Shown here in pieces: positions 1 through 6,201 of a stretch of 12,179 nucleotides of DNA (within the stretch, counting starts at the first letter, position 1; every line of letters starts with the position of its first letter). The position numbers and the translations under genes were made by a program. Below the pieces are notes generated by a model that was not told the origin of the DNA, searched no databases, and saw nothing but the letters and a program-made list of their open reading frames with translations. Origin of the DNA: Candidatus Omnitrophota bacterium (GTDB lineage Bacteria > Omnitrophota > Gorgyraeia > Gygaellales > Profunditerraquicolaceae); assembly GCA_903907475.1 (NCBI GenBank), contig CAIVOB010000063.1:1-12179 (forward strand), written 5' to 3'.

Positions 1-32
1 GGTCAAGCGTCTTTTCAGATCCACATTAATCT

Positions 33-887
33 GTGGAACGATTTCGGAAGCACGATTTGCAGGTATTAGAGATGGTGCGTCTTTATAAAGATGAGCCCGG
101 AATTCTTGGCTGGATTTTAGGAAATGAAAATAATTACTCGTGTTTAGGGCAGGTCAACCCCTGGTCGAGCGAGGAGATTGATAAAGAGCCTGATCTGCAA
201 AAACAAAAGAAAATGCGGGCGCAAATTTATTATTCCTTTATTAATGATATTTCTCAAGAGATTCATAAAATAGATACGCATCATCCGGTGGGTTTAGGTA
301 ACGGAGAACTGGTGGGCCTAGAATACGCCAATAAATTTAGCCAGGATGTTGATTTTATCGCCTGTATTATTTATCGCGGCAAAACTTTTGGGAATCTTTT
401 CAAATCTGTTCGGATGACATTCGATAAGCCGGTGCTTTTAGCGGAATTTGGGGCGGATTGTTATGACGCGTATTTAAAAAAGGAAGACCAGAATATGCAG
501 GGGTTCTTCTTAGTTTCTCAATGGGCCCAAATTTATGAAAATTTAGCAGGGAATTCCAAAGGCGCCGGGAATTGTTTAGGTGGGACAATGTTTGAATGGA
601 CGGATGAGTGGTGGAAACATACGGCGGATAATCCGGACACTTGGAAGATTCACGATACGGAGAGCGGCTGGTCTAATGGTAGTTATTATTTTGATATCCG
701 GGCCGCTAATAATATGAATATGAATGAAGAATGGTTCGGGATTGTCGCTTTAAGTAGCGCGCCAAATAGTACCTCGGCCAACTCCAGTGAGGTTAGTAAT
801 CCGCGTTATCCGCGTAAGGCGTATTATTTAATTAGAGAATTTTGGAAACACCCGGTAGTAAAAAAAATGCCTCGTAAAAAAACGTGA
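33..887 (+). CDS. GH2-type glycoside hydrolase, C-terminal catalytic part (5' end interrupted or truncated)
   Basis: This is the TIM-barrel half of a glycoside hydrolase family 2-like enzyme, which would cleave a beta-linked sugar from an oligosaccharide or glycoside by a retaining mechanism. Numbering from the GTG at 33, the acid/base motif is LGNENNY with Glu32, and the nucleophile motif is VLLAEFGAD with Glu138. A substrate-cleft aromatic motif, FEWTDEWW, lies at residues 187-194. GH2 enzymes normally carry a sugar-binding and an Ig-like domain and several barrel strands before the NE motif, and none of these precedes it here. The same frame continues upstream of the GTG but meets TAA at 27-29; residues encoded at 3-26 (SSVFSDPH) look like the family's segment before the barrel helix. 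The gene is therefore probably the 3' part of a longer gene broken by a nonsense change or sequencing error. GTG at 33 has no clear ribosome binding site. Sugar specificity cannot be read. Confidence 0.75.
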   Translation: MERFRKHDLQVLEMVRLYKDEPGILGWILGNENNYSCLGQVNPWSSEEIDKEPDLQKQKKMRAQIYYSFINDISQEIHKIDTHHPVGLGNGELVGLEYANKFSQDVDFIACIIYRGKTFGNLFKSVRMTFDKPVLLAEFGADCYDAYLKKEDQNMQGFFLVSQWAQIYENLAGNSKGAGNCLGGTMFEWTDEWWKHTADNPDTWKIHDTESGWSNGSYYFDIRAANNMNMNEEWFGIVALSSAPNSTSANSSEVSNPRYPRKAYYLIREFWKHPVVKKMPRKKT

Positions 888-917
888 TCGTAATTTAATA
901 GATTTAGGAGGAAGGCT

Positions 918-2492
918 ATGTTAAGGCACTGGAAATTCGGTTTATTATTTTTAGGCATTTTATTTAACGGCGCTCCTATTTTTGCGGCTCCCTTGCCAGA
1001 GGATGCGAAAGTTTCGAATTCTTGTTGCGCCCTTTTTGAAGAAGCACAAGCAAAATATTTTCCCGAGCATCAATATCGCGAGTTTATAAATTTTTTAAGT
1101 ACCTTTAAGGATAAGAATAAAGCGCACGCGCTTTGCGTTAACTATTATCAAGCGTTAGCGCGTTTTAACCAATTAAAGTACTTAGAAGAAAAACAGTCTT
1201 GGGATGAGTATTTTGCCAGTGGTAATGATTATCGCCAGGAGATCGTGGAAAATATTGATCCGGTGATCGCTCAAACTCAAGGTGATGATTGCTTACGCGT
1301 TAAAAGCAGGCTTTTAATTTGGCAGTTTCATTTTGGCCAACAGGATGCTTTTACGCAGCAGGCTTTGACGGATCTTATGGCGGATTTAAATCTTTATGCT
1401 CAAGCAAAAAATGATCCATTATTGCTTAAAGAAGCGGCGGATATTTTATCAGCTGCGGAGCAAAAATCTCAGGCGCGGGAGATTTATAAGCTTTATTCTG
1501 TGGCATTGGTTACCGGTGAGACTGATGATACTAAGCTTAAAACAATCGCCGCCGGATTTTATAAGGACGGTAATTTGGATTTAGCGCAAACAGTTTATGA
1601 TATTTATATTGAGAGAATCTCCAAGAGTTTTACGCCGGATAAAATGGTGAGCGAATTATTTGAAATTGCCAGCCTTTTTGTTTATAAGGCTTCCGGTTTA
1701 GCGGATCCGGTTTACGCGGAAAAAATTTATTTAAAAATAGCCGCTCTGGGGCAGAAGGATGCTTTCAATGAGGAGTCAATCTATTTGCGCGCCTTTAATT
1801 TAGAGAAAATTAAAGAATATGGTGCGGCGAAAGATCTTTATTCGCAATTAATCCAACGATATCCAGAGACGCGGCATTTTGATGAGGTAGTTTATAAGGT
1901 GGGAATGATTAATGTTTATGTTGGGGCGGATTTGAGCATGGGGCAGAGTTACTTTGAGAAACTTATTGCTAAATCCCCTTTAAGCGCGCATGGAGTTGCT
2001 GCTTTGTATCAATTAGGGTTATTAGCGCAGTGGCAGGGTGATTTTATAAAAGCTAAAGCAGATTACGATGCTTTATTAAAAAATGCCGGGGAAAAGTATG
2101 TTTCGTCCGTGCGCGAGGCTCAAGCGCGATTAAATGAGCTTAAAGCTGCTCAGCCTTTAAGTTATAATTTGCAAACCTTTTTGGATCTCGTTTTAAAACC
2201 TGAAAAAACTACCGCGGGGATGAATAGCGCGGAATTGCAATCTTCCGCTTATATTTTAGAGAAAAATCAGTCGGCGACTATTTCGGCGCAGGTCGCGATG
2301 CCGGAAAGCGGATGTAATCGCGTGGAGTTACAATATCTTTGGAGCGGTAGTCTAGGGGAAAAGACTCCGGGAACTACAGAAAGTAATTTTCAAGGCACGT
2401 ATAACGATCCGGGGACCAAAGAAATTAATCTGGTGATTGTTTCTCCCGGAGGAGCCCTGGAGCATTCATTCGTGATGGTGGATGTCTACTAA
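918..2492 (+). CDS. Exported TPR-like repeat protein with C-terminal beta (Ig-like) domain
   Basis: Function is unknown. The product (524 aa) begins with a Sec signal peptide: basic MLRHWK, a hydrophobic core at about residues 7-18 and a likely cleavage near Ala23-Ala24, so it should act in the periplasm or cell surface. Residues about 40-410 are helical. Helix pairs at about 263-315 and 320-395 have TPR/BamD-like spacing, for example YGAAKDLYSQLIQRYPET at 301-318 and QWQGDFIKAKADYDALLKN at 371-389. The last roughly 80 residues, from about 445, change character to beta-rich sequence with an N-x-DPGT turn (496-500) ending VMVDVY, like an Ig or PKD-type fold. Six cysteines are present, three of them near the mature N-terminus (36, 37 and 73). 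An AGGAGG at 906-911, six bases before the ATG, fixes the start. It lies 30 bp after the GH2 gene and may be cotranscribed. A scaffold or adaptor role is likely but not shown. Confidence 0.8.
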   Translation: MLRHWKFGLLFLGILFNGAPIFAAPLPEDAKVSNSCCALFEEAQAKYFPEHQYREFINFLSTFKDKNKAHALCVNYYQALARFNQLKYLEEKQSWDEYFASGNDYRQEIVENIDPVIAQTQGDDCLRVKSRLLIWQFHFGQQDAFTQQALTDLMADLNLYAQAKNDPLLLKEAADILSAAEQKSQAREIYKLYSVALVTGETDDTKLKTIAAGFYKDGNLDLAQTVYDIYIERISKSFTPDKMVSELFEIASLFVYKASGLADPVYAEKIYLKIAALGQKDAFNEESIYLRAFNLEKIKEYGAAKDLYSQLIQRYPETRHFDEVVYKVGMINVYVGADLSMGQSYFEKLIAKSPLSAHGVAALYQLGLLAQWQGDFIKAKADYDALLKNAGEKYVSSVREAQARLNELKAAQPLSYNLQTFLDLVLKPEKTTAGMNSAELQSSAYILEKNQSATISAQVAMPESGCNRVELQYLWSGSLGEKTPGTTESNFQGTYNDPGTKEINLVIVSPGGALEHSFVMVDVY

Positions 2493-2537
2493 TCTTTATT
2501 TTTCCTACCTCGATTTTACCTTACTTCTTAAAAATAC

Positions 2538-2566
2538 TTGACTTAAAGATTTTTTAGTAGTATAAA
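2538..2566 (+). promoter_or_regulatory. Sigma70-like promoter for the ROK operon
   Basis: TTGACT (2538-2543) and TATAAA (2561-2566) are separated by exactly 17 bp, five of six matches to each consensus hexamer. Transcription would start near 2573 and lead into the ROK gene at 2617. It lies in the 124-bp gap after the TPR gene, in an AT-rich stretch. Confidence 0.75.
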
Positions 2567-2575
2567 TAAGATAGA

Positions 2576-2598
2576 TTATTTCTTATTTTTTAAATAAG
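2576..2598 (+). promoter_or_regulatory. AT-rich operator-like palindrome, candidate ROK autoregulatory site
   Basis: CTTATTT (2582-2588) and AAATAAG (2592-2598) form a perfect 7-bp inverted repeat with a 3-base spacer. A second pairing is TTATTT at 2576-2581 with AAATAA at 2592-2597, ten bases apart. A further AAATAAG copy at 2564-2570 overlaps the -10 hexamer. TTATTT/AAATAA half sites are the kind bound by the E. coli ROK repressors Mlc and NagC (established knowledge). Position just after the expected transcription start fits repression of the ROK gene by its own product (inference). In an AT-rich region some symmetry is expected by chance. Confidence 0.5.
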
Positions 2599-2616
2599 GA
2601 AGGCAAATTTTGTTTT

Positions 2617-3849
2617 ATGCGTATTTTAGATTTACAAAAAGAGATATTTAGCGAAAAAGAAAAACGTAGTATCGAAATTTTAGATATCTTAAGAAAACAA
2701 GGGCCGATTAGCCGTTCGGATATTTCGCAGGAGATGGGGGTAAACGTTGTGACCATCTCTAACTATATTGATGATTTTATTAAAAGCAATTTAGTTTACG
2801 AAAAAGAATTAGATTTATCGGAAGGCGGTCGGCGGCCGGTATTATTGGATTTAAATTCTCAAGGGGGTTTTGCCATCGGCGTGGGATTAAATCTCATGAA
2901 CATGGTGGGCCTTTTAGTAGACTTAAAAGGTAATATTATTACTAAAACTCAAGTGACCCGGCCCCGAGCGTCAGTACGCGAAGTCTCCGGTTGTCTTTTA
3001 GAAATTGTGCGGGAGCTTCTGAGGCGCTCTAAAGGTTATGTGGAAAATATTAAAGGCATCGGCGTTGGGGTCGCGGGTTTAATTAATAAAAAAGACGGTT
3101 TAATCCATTGGCCGCAGAAAATTGATAATTACTATACTTACGCTTCGGTAGACCTGCCATTGCGGGGGTTGTTGGAAAAAGAATTTAATTTACCAACGCT
3201 TATTGAAAATGATGCTACTTGCGCCTGTTTTGGGGAGCATTGGTTAGATTTAGAAAAAAGTTATAAAAATGTTCTTTATATGTTCTCCGGAGTGGGTTGC
3301 GGAATTATGATTAACGGAGAAATTTATCGTGGCGCTCAGGGGTATGCTGGAGAGGTAAGCGTTGATAATTATAAAGAGCAGGATAAGTTGCAATGCTCAG
3401 ATACTGCTTCCTGTTTTATTAAGCGTTGGGATTTGGATCTAGGAATTGTCTCTGATCTTAAAATCGCGCTTGCTAAGGATGCAAAAGCAAAAGATGAATT
3501 TTTGCAAGTTGCCGCGGTAAATATTGAAAACTTGGATTTAAGAAGTATTTTTAAGGCAGCGCGTTTAAATAATTATCTTGCGGCGGCAGTTTTAAACCAA
3601 GCGGCGAAAAGATTAGGGGTGAGGATCGCGTATCTGGTAAATTTATTGAACCCGCAAGTGGTCGTGATTGGCGGAGGGTTGGAAGAGGCCGGGGAAGAAT
3701 TTTTGAAGCAAATAAAAATTACGGTTTCGGATTGGGCTTTCCGACAGTCGACGAGTGAATTAAAAATAGTTTATTCTCAATTAAGAGAGAATGCGGTGGC
3801 GATGGGCGCGGCGGGGTTAGTTTTAGAAAAAGTATTTGCCCAACTATAA
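2617..3849 (+). CDS. ROK-family transcriptional repressor with degenerate zinc site
   Basis: A 410-aa NagC/Mlc/XylR-type regulator. Residues about 15-62 form a MarR-like winged helix (RSIEILDILRKQGPISRSDI...GVNVVTISNYID), followed by the wing segment EGGRRP at 69-74. Residues 84-407 are the ROK sugar-kinase-like domain, with GIGVGVAGL (147-155), ENDA (197-200), the G-Y-A-G-E turn (242-246) and NPQVVVIGGGLEEAG (345-359). The kinase phosphate loop DxGxT is absent at 86-106, so it is a regulator rather than a kinase. The usual ROK zinc motif (GH followed by CxCGxxGC) is degraded: valine stands at the expected His (249) and only Cys260 and Cys266 remain. The start has AGGAAGG 13 bases upstream, a longer gap than usual, with no in-frame alternative start before it. 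The ligand is probably a sugar or sugar phosphate but is not identifiable. It has its own promoter and a likely operator, and lies 13 bp before the coiled-coil gene. Confidence 0.88.
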   Translation: MRILDLQKEIFSEKEKRSIEILDILRKQGPISRSDISQEMGVNVVTISNYIDDFIKSNLVYEKELDLSEGGRRPVLLDLNSQGGFAIGVGLNLMNMVGLLVDLKGNIITKTQVTRPRASVREVSGCLLEIVRELLRRSKGYVENIKGIGVGVAGLINKKDGLIHWPQKIDNYYTYASVDLPLRGLLEKEFNLPTLIENDATCACFGEHWLDLEKSYKNVLYMFSGVGCGIMINGEIYRGAQGYAGEVSVDNYKEQDKLQCSDTASCFIKRWDLDLGIVSDLKIALAKDAKAKDEFLQVAAVNIENLDLRSIFKAARLNNYLAAAVLNQAAKRLGVRIAYLVNLLNPQVVVIGGGLEEAGEEFLKQIKITVSDWAFRQSTSELKIVYSQLRENAVAMGAAGLVLEKVFAQL

Positions 3850-3862
3850 ATAAGGGGGGATT

Positions 3863-5017
3863 ATGGATCAAAAAGTAAAATTTTTTATTATTGGGTTAGT
3901 GGGTTTCTGTGCGGTTTGTCTTTTTCTTTTAGTACAAGGTTTTAATACTCAACAGATGCTGACCCGGGAACGGAATGATTTAAAAGAAGAGAATACCACA
4001 TTATCGAGTAAGATTAGCCAGGTGGAGAATGATTTAAGAAGCAATCGCAATAAAATCGAATTGCTCCAAGGCGAACGCGATAAAGCGGTAGGGGCTTTAA
4101 ATGAATTGCAGCAGAAGTTAGAGGCTGCTACGCGTTCCAGAGATGAATTAATGCTGAAGCTAAGAAAACAAAGCTTGAGCCAGAATGATGCTAATAGTCG
4201 GCAGGTGGAAGTTATCCCTCCTAATAGTGACGCTTATTGGGGAGGAATCCTCAAAGCTAAAACTGATTTAGAGATGCAACTGGCTAATATTCGCATTCAA
4301 TTAAGAGATTTGCAGATCAGCAATGATTCTTTGCAAAGAGAGAAAAGCGTTTTAGAAATTGATATTAACCGTTTGCGTAATGAAAAGCAGGATATTCTAA
4401 AGCAAATGGATTATAATCAAAAGATTATGGATAGTATTACTCAGGAAGTGGTAAGAGAGCGCAATGATAAAGTGCGAATTCAGGAAAATGCTAAAGTAAT
4501 TGCCGGTGAAAATGAAATTTTGAATAAGCAGCTAAAAGGCCTGAATAACCGTAAAATTTCTTTAGATAAAAAGGTTCAGGAGTTACAGGTTGGTAAGCAA
4601 ACGATTGAGAAACGGCTCACGGAGATGGAGTCGATGTTGACCGATAGAATATCTCAGGTTGACGCTTTAAAGAATGAATTGGACGCTATTCGTAGCGGTA
4701 AAACCGTAGCGGCACAGGACAAAAAATCTCGCGAGTCGGTGGAATTACCTGAGATTGTGGTGCGCTCTTCCGCTGAAAATAGTAAGGCCGTGTCGAGTGA
4801 ATCGAGCGGTAAGATTTTAGCGGTGAATCAGGAAAGTAATTTTGTGGTGATCGATTTAGGTACCTCTTTTGGTGTCAAGGTCGGAGATAGTTTTAGTGTT
4901 TACCGGCTGGGTAAACCGATTGGAACAATTGAAGTTATTCAAGCCAGAGATAATATTTCGGCTTGCGATATTAAGAAAGCTACTGTTGCCTTAAACATCG
5001 GCGACAGTATCAAATAA
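3863..5017 (+). CDS. Membrane-anchored coiled-coil protein with C-terminal SH3-like beta domain
   Basis: Function is unknown. This 384-aa protein starts with a single hydrophobic helix (residues about 7-25) that works as a signal anchor, giving an N-in orientation with the rest in the periplasm. Residues about 30-105 and 130-278 are long, charged coiled-coil stretches rich in E, K, R, Q and N with heptad leucines, joined by a short break containing PPNSDAYWGG (119-128). After a low-complexity serine/lysine linker (280-315) comes a compact beta domain, about 316-384, of the type GKILAVNQESNFVVIDLG, GVKVGDSFSVYR, GKPIGTIEV, ending NIGDSIK. The two GD turns resemble small SH3-like or FlgT-C-like domains found on envelope proteins. 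GGGGGGA at 3854-3860, just before the ATG, supports the start. It is 13 bp after the ROK gene and thus probably cotranscribed. A structural or envelope-spanning role is inferred. Confidence 0.8.
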   Translation: MDQKVKFFIIGLVGFCAVCLFLLVQGFNTQQMLTRERNDLKEENTTLSSKISQVENDLRSNRNKIELLQGERDKAVGALNELQQKLEAATRSRDELMLKLRKQSLSQNDANSRQVEVIPPNSDAYWGGILKAKTDLEMQLANIRIQLRDLQISNDSLQREKSVLEIDINRLRNEKQDILKQMDYNQKIMDSITQEVVRERNDKVRIQENAKVIAGENEILNKQLKGLNNRKISLDKKVQELQVGKQTIEKRLTEMESMLTDRISQVDALKNELDAIRSGKTVAAQDKKSRESVELPEIVVRSSAENSKAVSSESSGKILAVNQESNFVVIDLGTSFGVKVGDSFSVYRLGKPIGTIEVIQARDNISACDIKKATVALNIGDSIK

Positions 5018-5036
5018 AAATAGTTTTTTACTTACT

Positions 5037-6062
5037 ATGACGCGTACCAAAAAAAATCCCTCCCAGAATATCTCGATTGTGGATGTTGCTCGCGCTAGCG
5101 GTGTGTCGATTACGACTGTTTCCCGAGTGATTAATAAAGTGGGCACGGTAAAAGACTCTAACCGGATTAAAGTTTTAAATGCCGTTAAAGAATTAAAATT
5201 TCAACCTTCGATTTTCGCTCAGCGCTTGGCTACCGGAAAGAGTAATGTCGTGGCCTTGGTCATTCCTCGTTACGAAGGAATATTTTATTCATTTTACGCT
5301 TTAGAGCTCATCCGCGGCGTGGGGACAATGTGCGAAGCTTTAAAATTGGATTTGTTACTGCATTTAACTGACGCGCGCACTCCTTTGTCTTTGCGCGGAG
5401 TCGGGGGAATAATCTTTTCCGATATTATCGGTAATCGCGCGCAACTAGAAGATTCTTTAGCAAAAAATATACCTTGCGTGGTAATTAATTATTACGTTGA
5501 TGATTTAGATGTTTCTTGCATCGCGATTGATAATGCCGGAGGCGCGGAAAATGCCGTTAATTATTTGGTGGAATTAGGACATCGTAAAATCGCGCATATT
5601 ACCGGAGACGTGATGACTCAAGCCGCGGCCAAGCGTTTGGAAGGTTATAAACGAGCGCTCGAAAAAAATAGTATTAAGATCCGGGAAGATTACATTTTTC
5701 AAACTGATTATTCTCGGGGAGCGGCGCGTAGCGCGGCGGAGAATTTAATTAAGGCCGCGGATCCGGCCACGGCGGTTTTTGTGGCATCGGATGCCATGGC
5801 TTTAGAGGTGATGGCCGTGGCGCGAGAACTGGGGAAAAATATTCCTCAAGATTTATCGATTGTCGGTTTTGATGATAATCCTTCCGGGCTTTATGGGCCG
5901 GTAGGTTTAACCACGGTGCGCCAGCCCTTAATTTCTATGGCTGAGGAAAGTGTCAAAGAGTTAAATCGTTTAATTGCTCTTAAGAAAAATGTCCCGAAAA
6001 AAATTCTGCTTCCTGCGGAATTAGTGATTCGGGAGTCTTGTAAGCCTTTTGTGGCGCGATAG
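5037..6062 (+). CDS. LacI-family transcriptional regulator
   Basis: A full-length (341 aa) LacI/GalR regulator. The helix-turn-helix covers residues 13-60 (SIVDVARASGVSITTVSRVI), and the hinge with its minor-groove leucine is AQRLATGKSN (61-70, Leu64). The periplasmic-binding-protein-like effector domain runs from about 71 to 335, with the typical motifs ELGHRKIAHITG (179-190), AVFVASDAMALEVM (246-259), SIVGFDDNP (274-282) and TTVRQP (292-297). It would bind an operator and release on binding a sugar or purine-like ligand; the ligand is not identifiable. The start ATG has no Shine-Dalgarno sequence (an AT-rich run precedes it), yet no upstream in-frame start exists and the HTH begins 12 residues in, as is normal. 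It lies 19 bp after the coiled-coil gene, so it may be read from the ROK promoter. The operator it uses was not found in the window. Confidence 0.92.
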   Translation: MTRTKKNPSQNISIVDVARASGVSITTVSRVINKVGTVKDSNRIKVLNAVKELKFQPSIFAQRLATGKSNVVALVIPRYEGIFYSFYALELIRGVGTMCEALKLDLLLHLTDARTPLSLRGVGGIIFSDIIGNRAQLEDSLAKNIPCVVINYYVDDLDVSCIAIDNAGGAENAVNYLVELGHRKIAHITGDVMTQAAAKRLEGYKRALEKNSIKIREDYIFQTDYSRGAARSAAENLIKAADPATAVFVASDAMALEVMAVARELGKNIPQDLSIVGFDDNPSGLYGPVGLTTVRQPLISMAEESVKELNRLIALKKNVPKKILLPAELVIRESCKPFVAR

Positions 6063-6069
6063 TCAGTTA

Positions 6070-6085
6070 CTACAATCCATTGTAG
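6070..6085 (+). promoter_or_regulatory. NrdR box 1 (distal), upstream of nrdJ
   Basis: CTACAATCCATTGTAG is a perfect palindrome with 7-bp arms around CC. Against the NrdR-box consensus ACACWATATATWGTGT it matches 10 of 16 positions and 10 of the inner 12, differing inside only at the central AT (CC here). It lies 7 bp after the LacI stop and exactly 32 bp start-to-start from the second box. NrdR is the dATP/ATP-sensing repressor of ribonucleotide reductase genes and binds tandem boxes about three helical turns apart (established knowledge). Assignment rests on sequence, spacing and the adjacent nrdJ. Confidence 0.75.
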
Positions 6086-6101
6086 GTATGCGTAAATGTC
6101 T

Positions 6102-6117
6102 ACCCCATATATTGTAA
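6102..6117 (+). promoter_or_regulatory. NrdR box 2 (proximal), upstream of nrdJ
   Basis: ACCCCATATATTGTAA matches the NrdR consensus ACACWATATATWGTGT at 12 of 16 positions, including the central ATATAT core. It is separated from box 1 by 16 bp and ends 9 bp before the -35 hexamer of the nrdJ promoter. The pair has the spacing known for functional NrdR sites. The nrdR gene itself is not in this window. Confidence 0.75.
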
Positions 6118-6126
6118 AATTTTTTG

Positions 6127-6155
6127 TTGACAAGCTAAGAGTCTTTTGTTATATT
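6127..6155 (+). promoter_or_regulatory. Sigma70-like promoter of nrdJ
   Basis: A perfect TTGACA (6127-6132) and a TATATT (6150-6155, five of six) are separated by 17 bp. Transcription would begin near 6162, giving a leader of about 40 bases before the GTG start at 6202. That is too short for a cobalamin riboswitch, so control most likely comes from the two NrdR-like boxes just upstream. Confidence 0.82.
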
Positions 6156-6201
6156 GCTCTAGTGATTTGTTATTAACCTTCCTAATTATTCGAGGTGAAA
6201 A

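Noticed and set aside
1396..1584. Alternative same-strand frame inside the TPR-like gene
   Set aside because: It is a basic, low-information sequence fully inside a well-supported gene with its own signal peptide and ribosome binding site.
6070..6085. Inverted repeat after the LacI gene as an intrinsic terminator
   Set aside because: A two-base loop cannot form a stable RNA hairpin and no T-run follows; consensus match and 32-bp spacing to a second site fit a NrdR box better.
6156..6201. Cobalamin riboswitch in front of the B12-dependent nrdJ
   Set aside because: The predicted leader is only about 40 bases, far shorter than a cobalamin riboswitch, and no B12-box-like sequence is seen.
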